Of a DNA stretch of 64,000 nucleotides, positions 48,570 through 60,860 are shown piece by piece. The translations under genes and the position numbers were made by a program. Position 1 is the first letter of the stretch; every line of letters starts with the position of its first letter. The DNA comes from Crocodylus rhombifer (lineage: Eukaryota > Chordata > Crocodylia > Crocodylidae), in contig JAVSML010024599.1 of assembly GCA_038503035.1 (NCBI GenBank), forward strand, positions 784,055 through 848,054, in the 5' to 3' direction. The notes under the pieces were generated by a model. It saw only the letters and a program-made list of their open reading frames with translations. It searched no databases and had not been told where the DNA came from.

Positions 48570-48590
48570 GCATTCTGGGAACTATAGTTT
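48570..48590. promoter_or_regulatory. ZNF143/SBS-like word
   Basis: GCATTCTGGGAACTATAGTT is a close match to the inverted ZNF143 motif (ACTACAATTCCCAGAATGC read from the other strand). It interrupts the CR1 reading between its endonuclease and RT parts, so it may belong to a small inserted repeat at about 48.4-48.8 kb. Confidence 0.3.
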
Positions 48591-49119
48591 CGTAGAGCAG
48601 CAATGGAAATAGCTGCTGCTGGGGGAGAACTGGCCCATTTTTTTGCTGTCAAATTCAGCTTTTTTTTCTGTCCTTTTAACATGGGGATGATCAGCAAAAA
48701 ATTGGGTGAAATTTTATCTTGAGCAGTAGCAAACTCCACTCCCAGTCCTTAGGACTAAGATTCTCAGAACACCCAGCCAGGCTCTCTGCTCTGTTCCTGA
48801 CACTGGACAAGATAGGAAGCTGCCCAGGGTGTATTTTTTCCATGCTTTGCCTCTGAAACTACCAATTGACTACCAGCTAGATTAGAAATAAAGGCAAAAT
48901 AATCATAAAAATAACCCAAAAATATACAAGGCATATTGAGAAAAGGGGAAGGGATAGAAACCTAGCAGCTGGCCTTGTAGAAAAATGATGAGAGAAAAGA
49001 AAGCACAGAAGAAGCTATGAGCAGCAGAGCTGAGGACAATAAGAAGCGGTTTATGTGTAGTTGGGATATATATGGATATCACTGAATGGTAAAGGTAGAC
49101 TTGTCAGTAATAACGCAGA

Positions 49120-49700
49120 AAAAAGAAATGTTCAATAAACATATCTCTTACCCATTTTGATGAAAGATAGAGACGTTTTCTTATCAAATGATAAATAATG
49201 ATGATAAAACTTTTACTTTTCTTTCTAGCAGGACCTCAAGAGGAGGTTGAGTAGTTAAAACTATAGGTCTGGATAACTTGCATCTAAGAATTTTATAAAG
49301 GAACTGGCCAACGAATTCTCTGGACCATTAATGATGATTTTATATAAGTCATGGAATAGTAGGGATTTTATAGAGGAAAGCTAATGTTATGCCCATGTTT
49401 TTAAAAGAGTAAAAGGGAAGCCATAGATAATTATAGGCCTGTCAGATTATATCAATCATGGTCAAAATAAAGATATACTTAATAAAGAATTAATGGATAA
49501 TTTATTTTTAAAAATAAGAAAAGAAAGACATTATCAAATGTGCTTGTTTCTAGTGGAGTACCACAACTCTACATTATTAAACATTTTTTATCTGAGAACA
49601 GCTTATAAAATCATTGCCAATTCAATTCTGTAGATGAGTCAAAAGTTTGGGAAGGTTGTAATGATGAAGATAGGTCACTGATACAGAGTGATCTGGCTCA
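49120..49700 (+). pseudogene. reverse-transcriptase region of the CR1 LINE
   Basis: AATGTTCAATAAACATAT, GGTCTGGATAACTTGCATC, AACTGGCCAACGAATTCTCT and AATTATAGGCCTGTCAG follow the CR1 RT coding order ('SAGPDNLHPRVLKELA', 'NYRPVSL'). GTGGAGTACCACAACT near 49,554 is the 'SGVPQG' block. The YADD region is not readable in one frame. Numerous indels make the protein non-functional. Confidence 0.7.
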
Positions 49701-50520
49701 TGAGGCTAGATATAAGCAGACAATATGCATTTCAATAGGGTTCAGTACAAAGAACAAAGAATAGGAGCCATCCTTGCAGAATGAGAGCACTCTTTTGGGT
49801 AACACTGATTCAGCAGAAGGCTTGGGCGTCATAGCTGATCTGGATGAACATGAATTCATTATAGCCAACAGGGCTAGTGATATCTTTGAATACTCAAACA
49901 AGCGAATCTTGAATTAGAGTAGAGAGATTACTACCTTAATATTTGGCAGATGTGACTTCTGCTGGACAATTGTACTGAGCTCCAACATCTGCAACTGAAG
50001 TAAGAAGTTGAAAAATTGTACAAGTGTTAGAGGAAAGTAATGAGAACAATTAAAGGATTGGAAAATATGCTTTATTAGGCTAAATAGTTTGAAAGGTCTG
50101 AGTTTTTCACAACAAATAAAAAGTTTAATTGCAGTCTATAAATATCTTGATTGAGAGAGGAAATCTGATGATGAAGAGCTCTTCAATCAAGAAAACAAAG
50201 CTGTAAAAAACCCAAATAAAAAACTAAATGTGAAAAAATCCAACCACTGGAAGGTGAAGCTAGATACATTTAGACTAGCTTGGCATTAGGTACAAATTTT
50301 AATAGTGCAGGTAATTAACCAATGGAATGACTTATCAATGTCTCTGATGGATTCTCTGTCAGTGGAAATTTTCAAATCGAGTGGATTTTTGTCCTTTGTA
50401 AAGATATACTTAATTTCAAACAGGAATTAACAGGGAAAATGCTACGGCCTGTGTTATGAAGAAGGTCAGAGTGGATGATTACAGTGGTCCCTTCTGGCCT
50501 ATAACTTATGAATTCTTTGT

Positions 50521-52155
50521 GCCTATTATTAAGTGCAGATTAGCTTATATTTAAGAAGTGGTAATTTAATGAGTCCATCATTCCATGCAATTGGGAAATA
50601 TACCTATCTATTCTTTCTCTTGATTTTTGATCATGTGTGACAGTTGTCTTTCACACGTGAAATTTTTGTGGCATGAAAATACTCTTGAATGCTCCTAGAG
50701 TCTTCCCAGTCTGCTAATGATATAGCAGGCTGTGGGGCAGTCTTTGACTTTGCATTTTGCTTTCCTTTAACCTTGCCCTGTTGTGGATTTCATAGTTAGC
50801 TCTATGTGATCTAAAGAATGTCCAGCTGTTAAACATATCCCTTTCATACCCATCCCAGAGACAGAAATCTGGTATAATGCCATCATTATTATTTTTCCCT
50901 TCTAATATACTTAGTTTTTGCTTTTATGTATGTGCAGGAGTCAGCTCATTCCTGACATTACCTTGGGTGTTTTGAAGCCTCAGACAAAGAACCAAAACAA
51001 TGGAATATTCAAGGCTTAATTCTTCCTCCATATATTCAGCTCTCTTATAAAGTAATTCCAAAAAGTGAGAATCTCCAAGTTCCTAGACATCATCTAAGCC
51101 TGCTGTCACAAGCATAAGTATGCTATAATTCTCCGATTGGGAAACTGTCCAATTATAGATGTGACTAGTATGTTATACAAGTTGGTTGTCTCTTTAAAAA
51201 AAAATGTTTAGGTGCTTTGTACATAGATCGATTTTGCTTGTTAGAATAGCAAAAGAATCTTAGGTTAAATCTTACGTGTTTCAGTACAGAAGGATCTCAG
51301 TTCCCTTTACTAATATTTGCTGTATTTTGTCCCCAGAAAAAAGAGAAACCCTAAGTAGAGAATAGGGCCTTTAGAACTGTCCTGTTGCAAATGTTACTCT
51401 CCTTTTTTAATTTATTTTTTATTTAAAAGGATGATCATGTGATTTGCAACAAGCTTTCCTGTGGCAGGACAAGATTCTAGTGGAGCATCTCCCCACACTT
51501 GATCCTCCCATGCATTTGGAAGCTGTTTTTAAAAGTGGCTTAACTTTTCAGATTTGCTGTTTTGTTTCCTTTGGAGGAGTTTGAGAAGATACTGTCAGCA
51601 GATTTTTAGGGAACAAAGCAGCATGAAGAAGTGAAGGGATAGGTTTGAGCATTGCCAAGAACTAGTACAGCGTCCTGGAACCCTATGCAAAATAATTCAG
51701 CAGGTTTTGGAATGCAACATTTAAATTAAAATCACAAATCTCCCCCCTTTTTATTCCTGCTGTTCTTTGTCAAGTCATTTGCCAGAGTAATTCAGCTTGC
51801 AAGAAAAGAATTGACAAAGTTGTGCCAGGAGCCACTAAAGTTCTTTAAGAATTCAAGTCTCAGTTTAGAGTATTAGAAATTATGCATTTAACTAGTTAGG
51901 GTTGGGGAAAAGACTGTTGCAAACTGATCTATTATAAATCCCTAGCCTTCCCAACTATTAGTGTTTCAAGAAATATGCCATTTGAAGAAATTTTAGAGAA
52001 TATATAATCAGATAACTTTATTACTATTTAACTAAAACGTCTCACATATTTCCATCTACAATGTAGAACGAAGGGTGTAGAGCTCACGCATGTGAATGAT
52101 GGCACTGTTTAATGACCACTGAGCCACATATAAAATGCGGAATGAAGAACCTTTT
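50521..52155. other. AT-rich non-coding DNA
   Basis: No gene is seen. TGTTGCAAAT (51,383) and its reverse complement ATTTGCAACA (51,441) form a spaced 10-bp inverted pair. Nothing else stands out. Confidence 0.4.
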
Positions 52156-52647
52156 GGGTACATGCCGCTGTTATATTAAGATCGACTTAACTAGAGTTAT
52201 GTCCATTTAAGTGCTGATCTGTTCAGATGTTCAGGGAGGTTAAATTGGGCAAAACATGGTGGGCCAGATCTAAATCAGTTCACCTGAGGAAGTGAACTAA
52301 GTTAAATTGGGAATAGGTTAGCCCAATCTAGTGAATGCCTGCACATGTTCAGAGCTCAGCCCTGGGGCTGGGAAAACCCAGCTGCTCACTCTAGTCTCAA
52401 GGCTGTACTTTTTCTACCCCCAACACTGACCCAACTGAGCTATTTAGCACCCCCAACCCCTCCATTCCCAGATGGACTACTCTCCCAATCCTTCCATCCC
52501 CCCCTCCCTCCTGCCTCTCTCTTCACCCTGAGTTACTTACACTGGGGTCCTGGCACAGCTCCCAACACATGCAAATGTGTGCACAAGCCACTCCTGATCT
52601 ACAAACACATGGCTTAAACCAGATGAAGTGGATGTCTGAATGTACCC
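52156..52647. mobile_element. ~490-bp MITE with GGGTACAT termini
   Basis: The left end GGGTACATGC and right end GAATGTACCC share a perfect 8-bp inverted terminus, with weaker matching inward. Internal words such as GTTAAATTGGG and GGCTTAAACCAGATGAAG resemble the AACCGGTT-style MITEs of crocodilians and recall the element at 9.74-10.49 kb. A CT/CCC-rich centre (52,430-52,530) is typical of these units. No transposase or clear target duplication is present. Confidence 0.55.
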
Positions 52648-55600
52648 TGTGTAATTAAGCACAACAGAGGAAGGAATCCCTAGGAACGTCTGGCTTGAAA
52701 AGAGCAAACATAGGTGTGGAAGAAAGGGAAAAAACCCAGTTCTTTTGCAGATAAACTACTTTGTGAATTTTACCTGGTCTACACTGGCAAGTTGAGTGGG
52801 GAACAAGGTCTTTATGTGCATTAGTTCAGTTTTTATTCTTGTGTATTTATTATTATTTTATATAACTGCACACATACATTCTATTAACTGGGCTTTTTGT
52901 TCTGCAGTGTTTACCCTTTTATAAATATGATTTTTATTTTCCATGTGTTTCCTCTGATTAGATTGTGACTACATAAGAAAGTGCTTCCTCCTTAACCCAC
53001 ACATCTTTGCATTAGAGACTAATTACACTTCTCAAGTCCAAGACAGTTTGAAACTAGTGCTGACAGTGGTGCTAAGCTCCCAAAAAGAGGAAGGGGGAGG
53101 GAAGAAGGAAAGGGCAGTACCACTGCCATTGGGTTACCATGTAACAGGGCCTGGGCTGTGCTGTTGCATAGTAGCCCATGGTAATCTTTCAGAGGGAGGA
53201 GCAGGAGCCAGACCAGTGGCATTCCTGGTGGCAATGGTGCAGAATCTGGTACGAAGAGTGAAATTCTGACCCTATGAAAGTTAATGAAAAAGTTGCCATT
53301 TCTTTGTGGAAGAACAATATTTCACCCAAGGTCTTGGTAATTCCTGCTAGGTTACTGCACCTCTGTACCCAGAGTATACCCATTGCTGAGCTGTGGCTAG
53401 CTATCAACCACAGCATGTTACGAGCCTACATGGAATCATTGCCAGAGCTATACCATAATAATACATGTTAGCATGCCCAATAAAGTTTGCCTACACAGTC
53501 AGACTCATATTGTATGGTGTCATTACATAAACAATTCCTGAAAGAGTGTTTTCAGTTACAGATTTGTAGCAGAAGGCTAAATATGAGAGGCCCAGTAGGG
53601 TGCGATTTCAGTCTGATTTTTTTTTCTGTCTACATTACAGCAGACTAAATATTGAGGATAATTTGGGGACTACAACATTTCAGCCAAAAACATTCTTTGC
53701 AATAAATTATTTCCGTTTTTTCACTTTAGAGACTTGGAGGCTTTTTTTTCCCTTTTTTTATTATTCCTGTGTGTCTGTTCCAGCATCAGTTTCCCATATG
53801 TTAGAGGCATCTCAGGGCTTATTAGTCAGCCTAGGTCAATTGAGATTTGCTGTATTTGCTTTCATAATAGCTGTGTGTACTATATACTTCTTGAACTGGA
53901 AATCACACAATGCTCCTTATTTGCCTTCAATCACTAGCAGATGCAGAACGGTCAGATCATTTCCCTTTAAATTGACCTAAGGGATTAAAGGAATTCAAAG
54001 GAATTTCCAACTAACCAGTGCTTCTACTTTCCCTGACTTCACTTCATGAGCCTTAAGGGTCAGAATCCCTGGTAACTTAACCTGACTCTCCCTCCCTCTG
54101 ATTTGTTCACTTCCTCCCCTTTGTTTGTCTTCAGAACAGAAACTGAGTCACTGGGCTCAACACTTGTGTTTATTGCCATTGAAAACTGATAAAGAAATAT
54201 TAGTGTCAACGTAATGCTGGATTGAATACTTGGACACGTGAAATCCTCTACCAGACTAAGAGGTACAATACAGAAAGTGGCAATGAACATTTGTCGGTGG
54301 TCCTGAATCTTGAACTGGAACTGCCAATTTTGACAGGACGTTCAGTGTAATAAGAAGCTGCTCCGTACAATTTACAGGATCAGGCCCTGCAATAGTCTGC
54401 TGCCAAACACAAAGGTAAAATAACAATCCTATACCAACTGCTATTTCAAAAACACAATGAAGAACTGAGATAAACAGGATTCCAGACTGTCTCGATAGGA
54501 GCAGAGATGTTTCCTAATGAAAATGCTGTAACAGAGGTAACAAATTATTTAAATGGAATCTGTCTCTGCTGGCTTCACTTTGGAATTTCTAGGATTGTTT
54601 CAATCAGCTGCTTTTCAGCCACATGCTCATCCTTGCTGTGTGCCTGAGGAGTTAATGAAGGTTCCTTTATTTTTGATCTGCCAGCTTGGTCTCCAGAATC
54701 TCAGCTCCTATTCAAAAACGCGCTTCTAGCAACTTTGATTCGTGGTCAAAAAATGCAGAAAAGTTTCTCAGGATTTTATTTTTCTACAAATGTTCCTCTT
54801 GCTTGCAAATTTCAAATCGCAGAGTGCCCTATAAGCTGCCTGAAAATAATGGAAATGGAGAAGCGGGTGGGGAGGGGGGTTGTAAATCGAAACAAGAATT
54901 TGACATGAACAGGGAAGTTCACACTCAGGAGAGTTATTCTTTTAGACTTGGTGCACTGCTGAGGTACATTTGGTTCATGTTTTGAAGAGTCTTCAACTAG
55001 AATTGGTTGGAAAATTTTGGATTTTGAACATTTAAATTGCACATTAACACAGATGCCTGATGATGGTAATTTAAAATGCCAACATTAATTATTTTATTAT
55101 TGTTAGGAAACAGGAAAGGATCACACACAGTCTATCCTGAACATTTTTTATTTTGACCACACAAGTGTGATTTTCCCCATTCAAACCTATGAAGCCATAG
55201 ATTGATGTGCATCGTAAGGGACTGCTGAGCTTTGCTACAGGAACCATTTTGTCAGAGCTCTACAACAAATCTATAGCTAATGAAGGGGGAACCAAATTCA
55301 AAGCGTAACAGAAACTATGGCAGAGGGCCAAGTCTTGAGGTTCACGGGTGCCTCTAAATTGACAAGAAGGAATCAAACTCAAAGACCCTAACAGAGCAGC
55401 ATCCAAATTGCACTAATAATGAACAAAGCTGCAGAACCAATTAAAATTCTATCAGTTGTGGTGTCATTTGTTAATGAAGATCATTCTTGTCTCTGCCTAT
55501 TTCCTTGCTGGTAGAAAAAAAGAGAGAAAATGAGACTGCAAAACTATTGCAGCAGTCTTTCATACTTTCCATGTTCTACTTCTATAGAAAATATACATTG

Positions 55601-56654
55601 GTACTGTTTGTTGCACCCTGTCCTTTATTTGCTGCTAGAAGAAAAGGTGGAGATAAATTACTTAAATAATTATCAAAGTTCAATTAAGCCTTAGCTAAGA
55701 AAATAGTGAAGCAAACACCTCTTGTCTTAGTATGCAGCCAGTGAATCCAGCAATGAAACAGCACATCTAGGTCACCAAATCAAACTCAAATACCTGAATT
55801 TGTCTGAGAGCACATGCCTGCTTCTAGTGGCATGTGGAAGTCTATTTTTCCAGTTTTACTATTTCATAGATGTCACATGTTCCTAAGCCTTTTCAGCTCC
55901 CAAATAGTTCTTTCTTGAACTATTTAGGGAGCATTTGGGAGGATGGGAATACTTTTCACTGAAACTCTCAACTGGCTAGACTGCTACAAGTTGTATATGG
56001 CCAGGGAAGAGAGAAAGGGACACTGTAACTCTACTACTCATTTCTGTTCAGGTTTTTTGTTTAGAACAAAGAGAGAGGATGGAGAAGTAGTGCATGAGCT
56101 GGTCACCTAAAGCTGCCTTTTACGAACAATTGCAGAGGCATGGGAGGAGCTTTGGCTTCATAGAAGATGAACGTGCTGTATCATGCAACAGGAGGTGGAA
56201 CTAATATGCTCCTTTCCTCTGAGGCAGGGGGAGAAGGGGAAATTGTGACCAAGGATTTCTCTCATAGGTACAATGCACTGCTGTTCAAACAGACCTAAAC
56301 TTTTTTTGAATGAGCTAGCTTTCATACTGGAAGTAGTTTAATTATATTTGTGGGACACTGCTTTGGACTATTCTTCTCTCTCCAGCAGGGCTAATTAGCA
56401 TGTGAGGAGTGCTGCAGTAGCTCAGTTATACTCCATCTGGTATCCTTGCTAGCCTGGGTGGCTCTACCCTACCCTTTGTTGTGCCATGTAGACATACCCC
56501 AAATCCCAGTGCATTCTTTGGCTTTAGTTGGGGCAGACTGGGAGTCTACATTTGAATCTAAAGAATATTCTTTTTTCTGTCTGTTTAAATAAATCTCTAT
56601 AAACAAATCATTTCAGTAATAACAAAGAAACACCCAGCTTACGAAGTACAGTAC
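52648..56654. other. AT-rich non-coding DNA
   Basis: No gene or clear repeat. A scrap of GGATCAGGCCCT near 54,380 may belong to the palindromic repeat family. Frames up to 126 codons (53,600-53,980) have no motifs. Confidence 0.4.
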
Positions 56655-57690
56655 AACACATAATCATAGATTCACTGGTGGGAGATGACATTCTGTCCAT
56701 CCTCCTCTCAATAAAACATGTCATATATACCATATTCTGTTCTGTTGTTTCAAGTATTTCAACAGATGGTGGTACTTTCCTTCAGTTCCTCTGGGATACT
56801 ATTCAATAGGCTTAGACCTCAGCATTAGAATATTTTTTTTGATATTCAATCTGCATTTATCTTGGCTTATTTCCATCCTATTACTCATACTTCTACCCTC
56901 TTGGACCAAGCAGTGTTCCAAACTTTCATTCCACAGACCACCATGTAAAGAAAAATCTTTTCATAAACCAACATCTCCTACAACCTTCCCTTGCTTATTT
57001 CTTTCTATGGACAAAAAGAGTATACTACGAACAGTTACTGATAAACAATCCCTGATCAAAATCATCCTGGTGGTTGCATCCTGCAGCTAATCATATCATC
57101 CATTATATGTTATTTATCTAATTTGCACATACTTTTGTCCAGGCTTGGTCCCATTTGAGCTTATGGGACTACTAAGGATTTCAGTAGAGATCAAATCAGG
57201 TGTGTTGTTTATAAACTGTCTTCCACAACTCTTAGTTGCTCTTCTAAGAATTCCTCTGAATAGTTCAACTAACTTCTGTTATTTATGAGGTGCCCAGAAA
57301 AGAATGCCAAAGTCTAAGTCTGATTATACTAGTGCATTAGAGAGATGGACTATCCCATGGCCGTTATGAGAAACTCTCTAGTTATTTGCATGGCTCTGAA
57401 AAATGCATTGGATTCTTTTGTCCCCAGTTTCCTACTGCACGTTCATAACCTGGTAGTAATTTATTATTGTTCTGACTGTCTTTTTCAGCATTACTACTTT
57501 GAAAAAGACCCCGCCCCCCACTGAAAATCCAGTTGGGTATCTGCGCTTCAGTTTATTTTTCCCCAGACACATTAGCTTGCATTTTTTCTAGGTTGAATCT
57601 CATTTTGTTACTTCCTGCCTAGATTTCTGACCCCTCTAGGATTCTTTGTTTTATTATTAAACAAACCTGTTCATGGGCGCTAGAAGGAGA
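56655..57690 (-). mobile_element. CR1 LINE 3' region, ~1 kb
   Basis: The terminal end lies at 56,655 (plus-strand AATCATAGATTCACTGG, the CR1 'ATCATAGA' end). Inward, GAGGTGCCCAGAAAAGAATG, ATGCATTGGATTCTTTTGTC and GGTTGAATCTCATTTTGTTA match, in order, the reverse complement of the long CR1 3' coding/UTR segment known from turtles and crocodilians. It is diverged, with no open frame. It is longer than the other minus-strand copy at 23.7 kb. Confidence 0.65.
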
Positions 57691-58054
57691 GTTCATGCAT
57701 GTGTAGGCTTATTTTTATTAAATCACAGTGAAAATTACACCTTGAGGGAGGACTTTATTGCATTTAACTACTTAGCCAGGATTTATTAAAATAAACAGTG
57801 TAGGAGTCAAGATGGATAAGACTTTCCAGGTAGGATCATTCACTAAAATGCAGTTCAAAATATTTATGAGTTCCTTGGTTATCAACCTGTGAGCAATATG
57901 ATTAATGAATTTTGTTTTTCCTCCACTTCAATTAATGCCATTCTTTTAATGTTTCCGTTCACCTGTAAAACTATTCCTTTAAAGCTTACTTGGGTTGTGA
58001 ATATTGGGAATCTGTTACTCTCATTCAGAGTTTCACCATGTAACCCCAAGTTTA

Positions 58055-58084
58055 ACACAAAAGTGCATCACACAAAAGTGCATC
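58055..58084. repeat. perfect 15-bp tandem duplication
   Basis: ACACAAAAGTGCATC occurs twice without a gap. It is exact, so probably a recent slippage event. Confidence 0.85.
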
Positions 58085-58125
58085 CTTTTCTTGCCAGAAA
58101 GTTATAAGAAGTCTCTAAATATTTA

Positions 58126-58152
58126 CCCTTGATTGCCAGGTCCAATCAAGGG
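58126..58152. repeat. 9-bp perfect hairpin, 9-base loop
   Basis: CCCTTGATT and AATCAAGGG are exact reverse complements around GCCAGGTCC. It lies 40 bp after the 15-bp tandem duplication. No gene adjoins it. Confidence 0.65.
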
Positions 58153-58607
58153 CACAATCTATGCATGATCTTTTGTCACGATCTGTGTAAAATCTAAGCT
58201 CAAGCAACCAGGCTAGGTCTAGAATGCTGCCACTTGGCATAATTAGGATAAACAGCAAGGTCAGATCTAATTGCCTGACGTGTCTCTTCTACACATTTTT
58301 TGGAGACTGGACTGCAGAATCCTGATTTCTGTCCTTAACATATTTCCCCATCATTCAGATGTGAAACATCATTTCAAAGGCATTTCTTTCTGATCATATG
58401 TACGCTCAACATGCCATTCCGGCTTTCACCAGCTGTTCTTTAACTTGCACATAAAATGGCTCTGTAACTGAAACCCAAACATGGTGCAAACTGATGGAGT
58501 GCTTTCAGTTTCTTCAGTTTGATAAAACTGAGGCTGGTAACAGAGGGAGGCTTCCCTTTGCCAGGATGTTCCTGTCTGGGGATAGAAAGTATCTGACCAT
58601 GACTAAA

Positions 58608-58725
58608 CAGTGTCTGATAAAGCGAACTGTTCCATTTACAAAAGCTCCTACACTCTCTCTATGTATCTTACTGAGTTAGTCTATAAAGGTATACATCTAC
58701 CTTGCTTTCTGATTGACTTCAGACT
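58608..58725 (+). repeat. retroposon tail of the AAAGCTC..TTAGTCTATAAAGGT type
   Basis: TCTGATAAAGCGAACTGTTC, ACAAAAGCTCCTACAC, TACTGAGTTAGTCTATAAAG and ATCTACCTTGCTTTCTG follow the order of a reptilian retroposon tail ('TCTGA.GAAG.GAGCT...CGAAAGCTCATGC...TTAGTCTATAAGGTGC'). Confidence 0.5.
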
Positions 58726-59229
58726 AACAAAGCTAAGTATCTCCCTTTGCTCATGAATAAACACCGACTCAGGCTGCAAAATTCCCACAGTTCCAATGGG
58801 GTTTGGAGCACAGGACTTGGAGAGGCTTCCTGGACCATAAAGGCCAGTATCCTGCATTTGTAGGCAAGCAAGGATTAATCCACAAGGCCATCCATTCTGA
58901 CTCCATTCACATACCACAGCCTTAAAGAACCCTGTGAATTAAAAAAAATATAAAGGAAAGGAAAAATACTATTCTATAGTGTGCCGTAGGTAAAGAGTGG
59001 AGGAGACAAGGGAACTGCCAATGCTGTGACATTGTAATAGCAGGGAATTAGTTAGGTTAATATCTGTTCAGATGATCCTAGGAAGATGACTATGCCCCCA
59101 TTAGAAAACCCCAGTGGGGTTTAGCAATCTAACCTGGGGAAAAACTTACTTTCCGATTCCAGATCTGACAAATGTGATCAAATGCTATCAGCAATAACAA
59201 GACACAGATATTCATAGATAAAATAGCCA

Positions 59230-60860
59230 TAGGTTTTCTCTATCAAATGGTTACTTAACCTATGTGAGGCAGTGCTATTTTGGATTTTATTTTAGCAAGC
59301 ACCAAGGATCTTACAGAACAGCTGGTTGTAGAAAATTATTTTAGATTGAGTGAGATGCAAACTATACTGCAGACAATAATAGCTATATGACTAGGGTTTT
59401 AGACTTCAGAAGGACAAATTCTGAGAAACTAAGGAAATTAATAGGGAAGGTAAACAGGATTTGGGAGCCCAAGTAAGTAATTGCAGCAGAGGCATTGTAT
59501 AATAATTATAATTAAGATAATTTTAAGCCAAAACTGCAAATAGTAGCTGGTGCCTGCCTCCCAAGCAATTTGGTAAGAAAGGACTACAGATCTTGGAGGA
59601 ATAAGCACCTTAAACAGGATGTTATGTGTAAGCAGAGGATCTATCTGAGTAGAAGGAAAAGATATAATACATTAGAGAATTTTCAAAGGCTTAGTTGAAC
59701 TGAACTGAAAAGATTAAAACAAATTGAGGAAGAAAAAAAACTAAAGGAAACAGCAAATGGTTTTTTCAGTCATGCAAGCGAAACAAGAAGTAAAAGGGGA
59801 GAAGTGAGCCTGATATACACAAATGTAGGATAGAAATGAAGGATAATCCAGGTGTGACACAAGTTAATGAATATGTTGCCTTGGTCTTCAATTAAGATGG
59901 AGATGTAAATGGGAATAAGGATGGAGCAATGGACATAATCACATTTGAAATGGAAGCAAAACTTAGACTGCTTCTTGTGACAAAATAATGGGGGCTCAGA
60001 TCATCTCCATCTCATAATATTGAAAAAAACTAGCACATTAAATAGCAATGATTGCAGTATAGATCTTAAATAAGAATTTGGAAAATGGAAAATACAGACC
60101 TAGGAATTTTCAGTCCTATTAGTTTGATATTATGAAAAGACTTAGAACAGGTATTTTAGGAAAGAACAGTCAAGGATATGGAGGTGAACATAAAATGGGA
60201 AAAAACACAATTTATCCAAGTACAATCATGTCAGACCAATCTAATATCCTTCTAGGGTAGGATAACTGACTTCTTAGAGAAGGATAATGAGTGAAACTAA
60301 TCTATTGAGAATTAAGTAAAGCTTTTGACATTGTGCCTCATAGGAAATTATTAGTTAGACTGGAGAAGATAGAGATTAATAAAATAATTATAAGGTGGAT
60401 AATGAGTTGGCTAAAGGAGAGACTACAATGGGCTATGCATGAAGTGAAGTTTTCAGAATGAAGAGAAGGGTTACTGGCAGTTTTCCTTAGTGAGCAATTT
60501 TAGGAATCATCCTGTTTAACATTTCCATTCACTCTTCATGCAAAAACTGGATTTGTGCTTATAAAGTTTAAAAATGACACAGACATGGAGGATATTGCCA
60601 ATACAGGAGAGAATCAGATTGTCATGCAGGAATAGCAAGATAATCTTGTGGAGTGGAGCAGCAGAGAAGTATAAATTTTAATTCTAAGTGTAAAATCATG
60701 CACATTTTGTTATGAGAGGTCATAGACTAGAGGCAATGGAGGAAGAGATGGACTAGAGTTTGCTGGTTGATTATAGAATGATCATAGAACATCCTTTAAT
60801 CACCAGTGTGATGCAACCAGGAAAAAGGTTAATGAAAATTTAAGGTGTTTAAAGTGACTT
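59230..60860 (+). mobile_element. second long CR1-type LINE remnant, RT region
   Basis: EQLVVENYFRLSE at about 59,320 resembles the end of CR1 endonuclease ('EELVV..NFG.SDH'). TTAGACTTCAGAAGGACAAA, GGGAAGGTAAACAGGATTTG and CTACAGATCTTGGAGGAATA continue the CR1 order. SKAFDIVPHR at 60,315-60,344 is the RT block with the first catalytic Asp ('FSKAFDTVPH'), retained. The copy ends near 60,860 without a CR1 terminus, so it is cut at the 3' side too, and perhaps begins as early as 58,980. Many stops; inactive. Confidence 0.75.
60315..60344 (+). pseudogene. RT catalytic block A remnant
   Basis: SKAFDIVPHR keeps the Phe-Asp core of the first catalytic motif of reverse transcriptase in CR1 elements. 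In the living enzyme this Asp helps bind a metal ion. The rest of the domain is frameshifted. Confidence 0.7.

Larger units (their letters stand above)
46930..50520 (+). mobile_element. long CR1-type LINE with SGNH domain, inactive
   Basis: The order of remnants fits one CR1-superfamily element of about 3.6 kb. An SGNH-esterase segment lies at 46.95-47.53 kb, the ORF2 endonuclease start (NARSLAINKRT, 47,588) follows, and a reverse-transcriptase region at 49.1-49.7 kb contains NYRPVRLYQSWSK. The CR1 3' end is at 50,484-50,520 (GGTCCCTTCTGGCC..TATGAATTCT). Stops and frameshifts occur throughout. CR1 copies usually lose the 5' end, so one reaching into the esterase domain is unusually long. It moves by target-primed reverse transcription when active. 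Confidence 0.8.
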
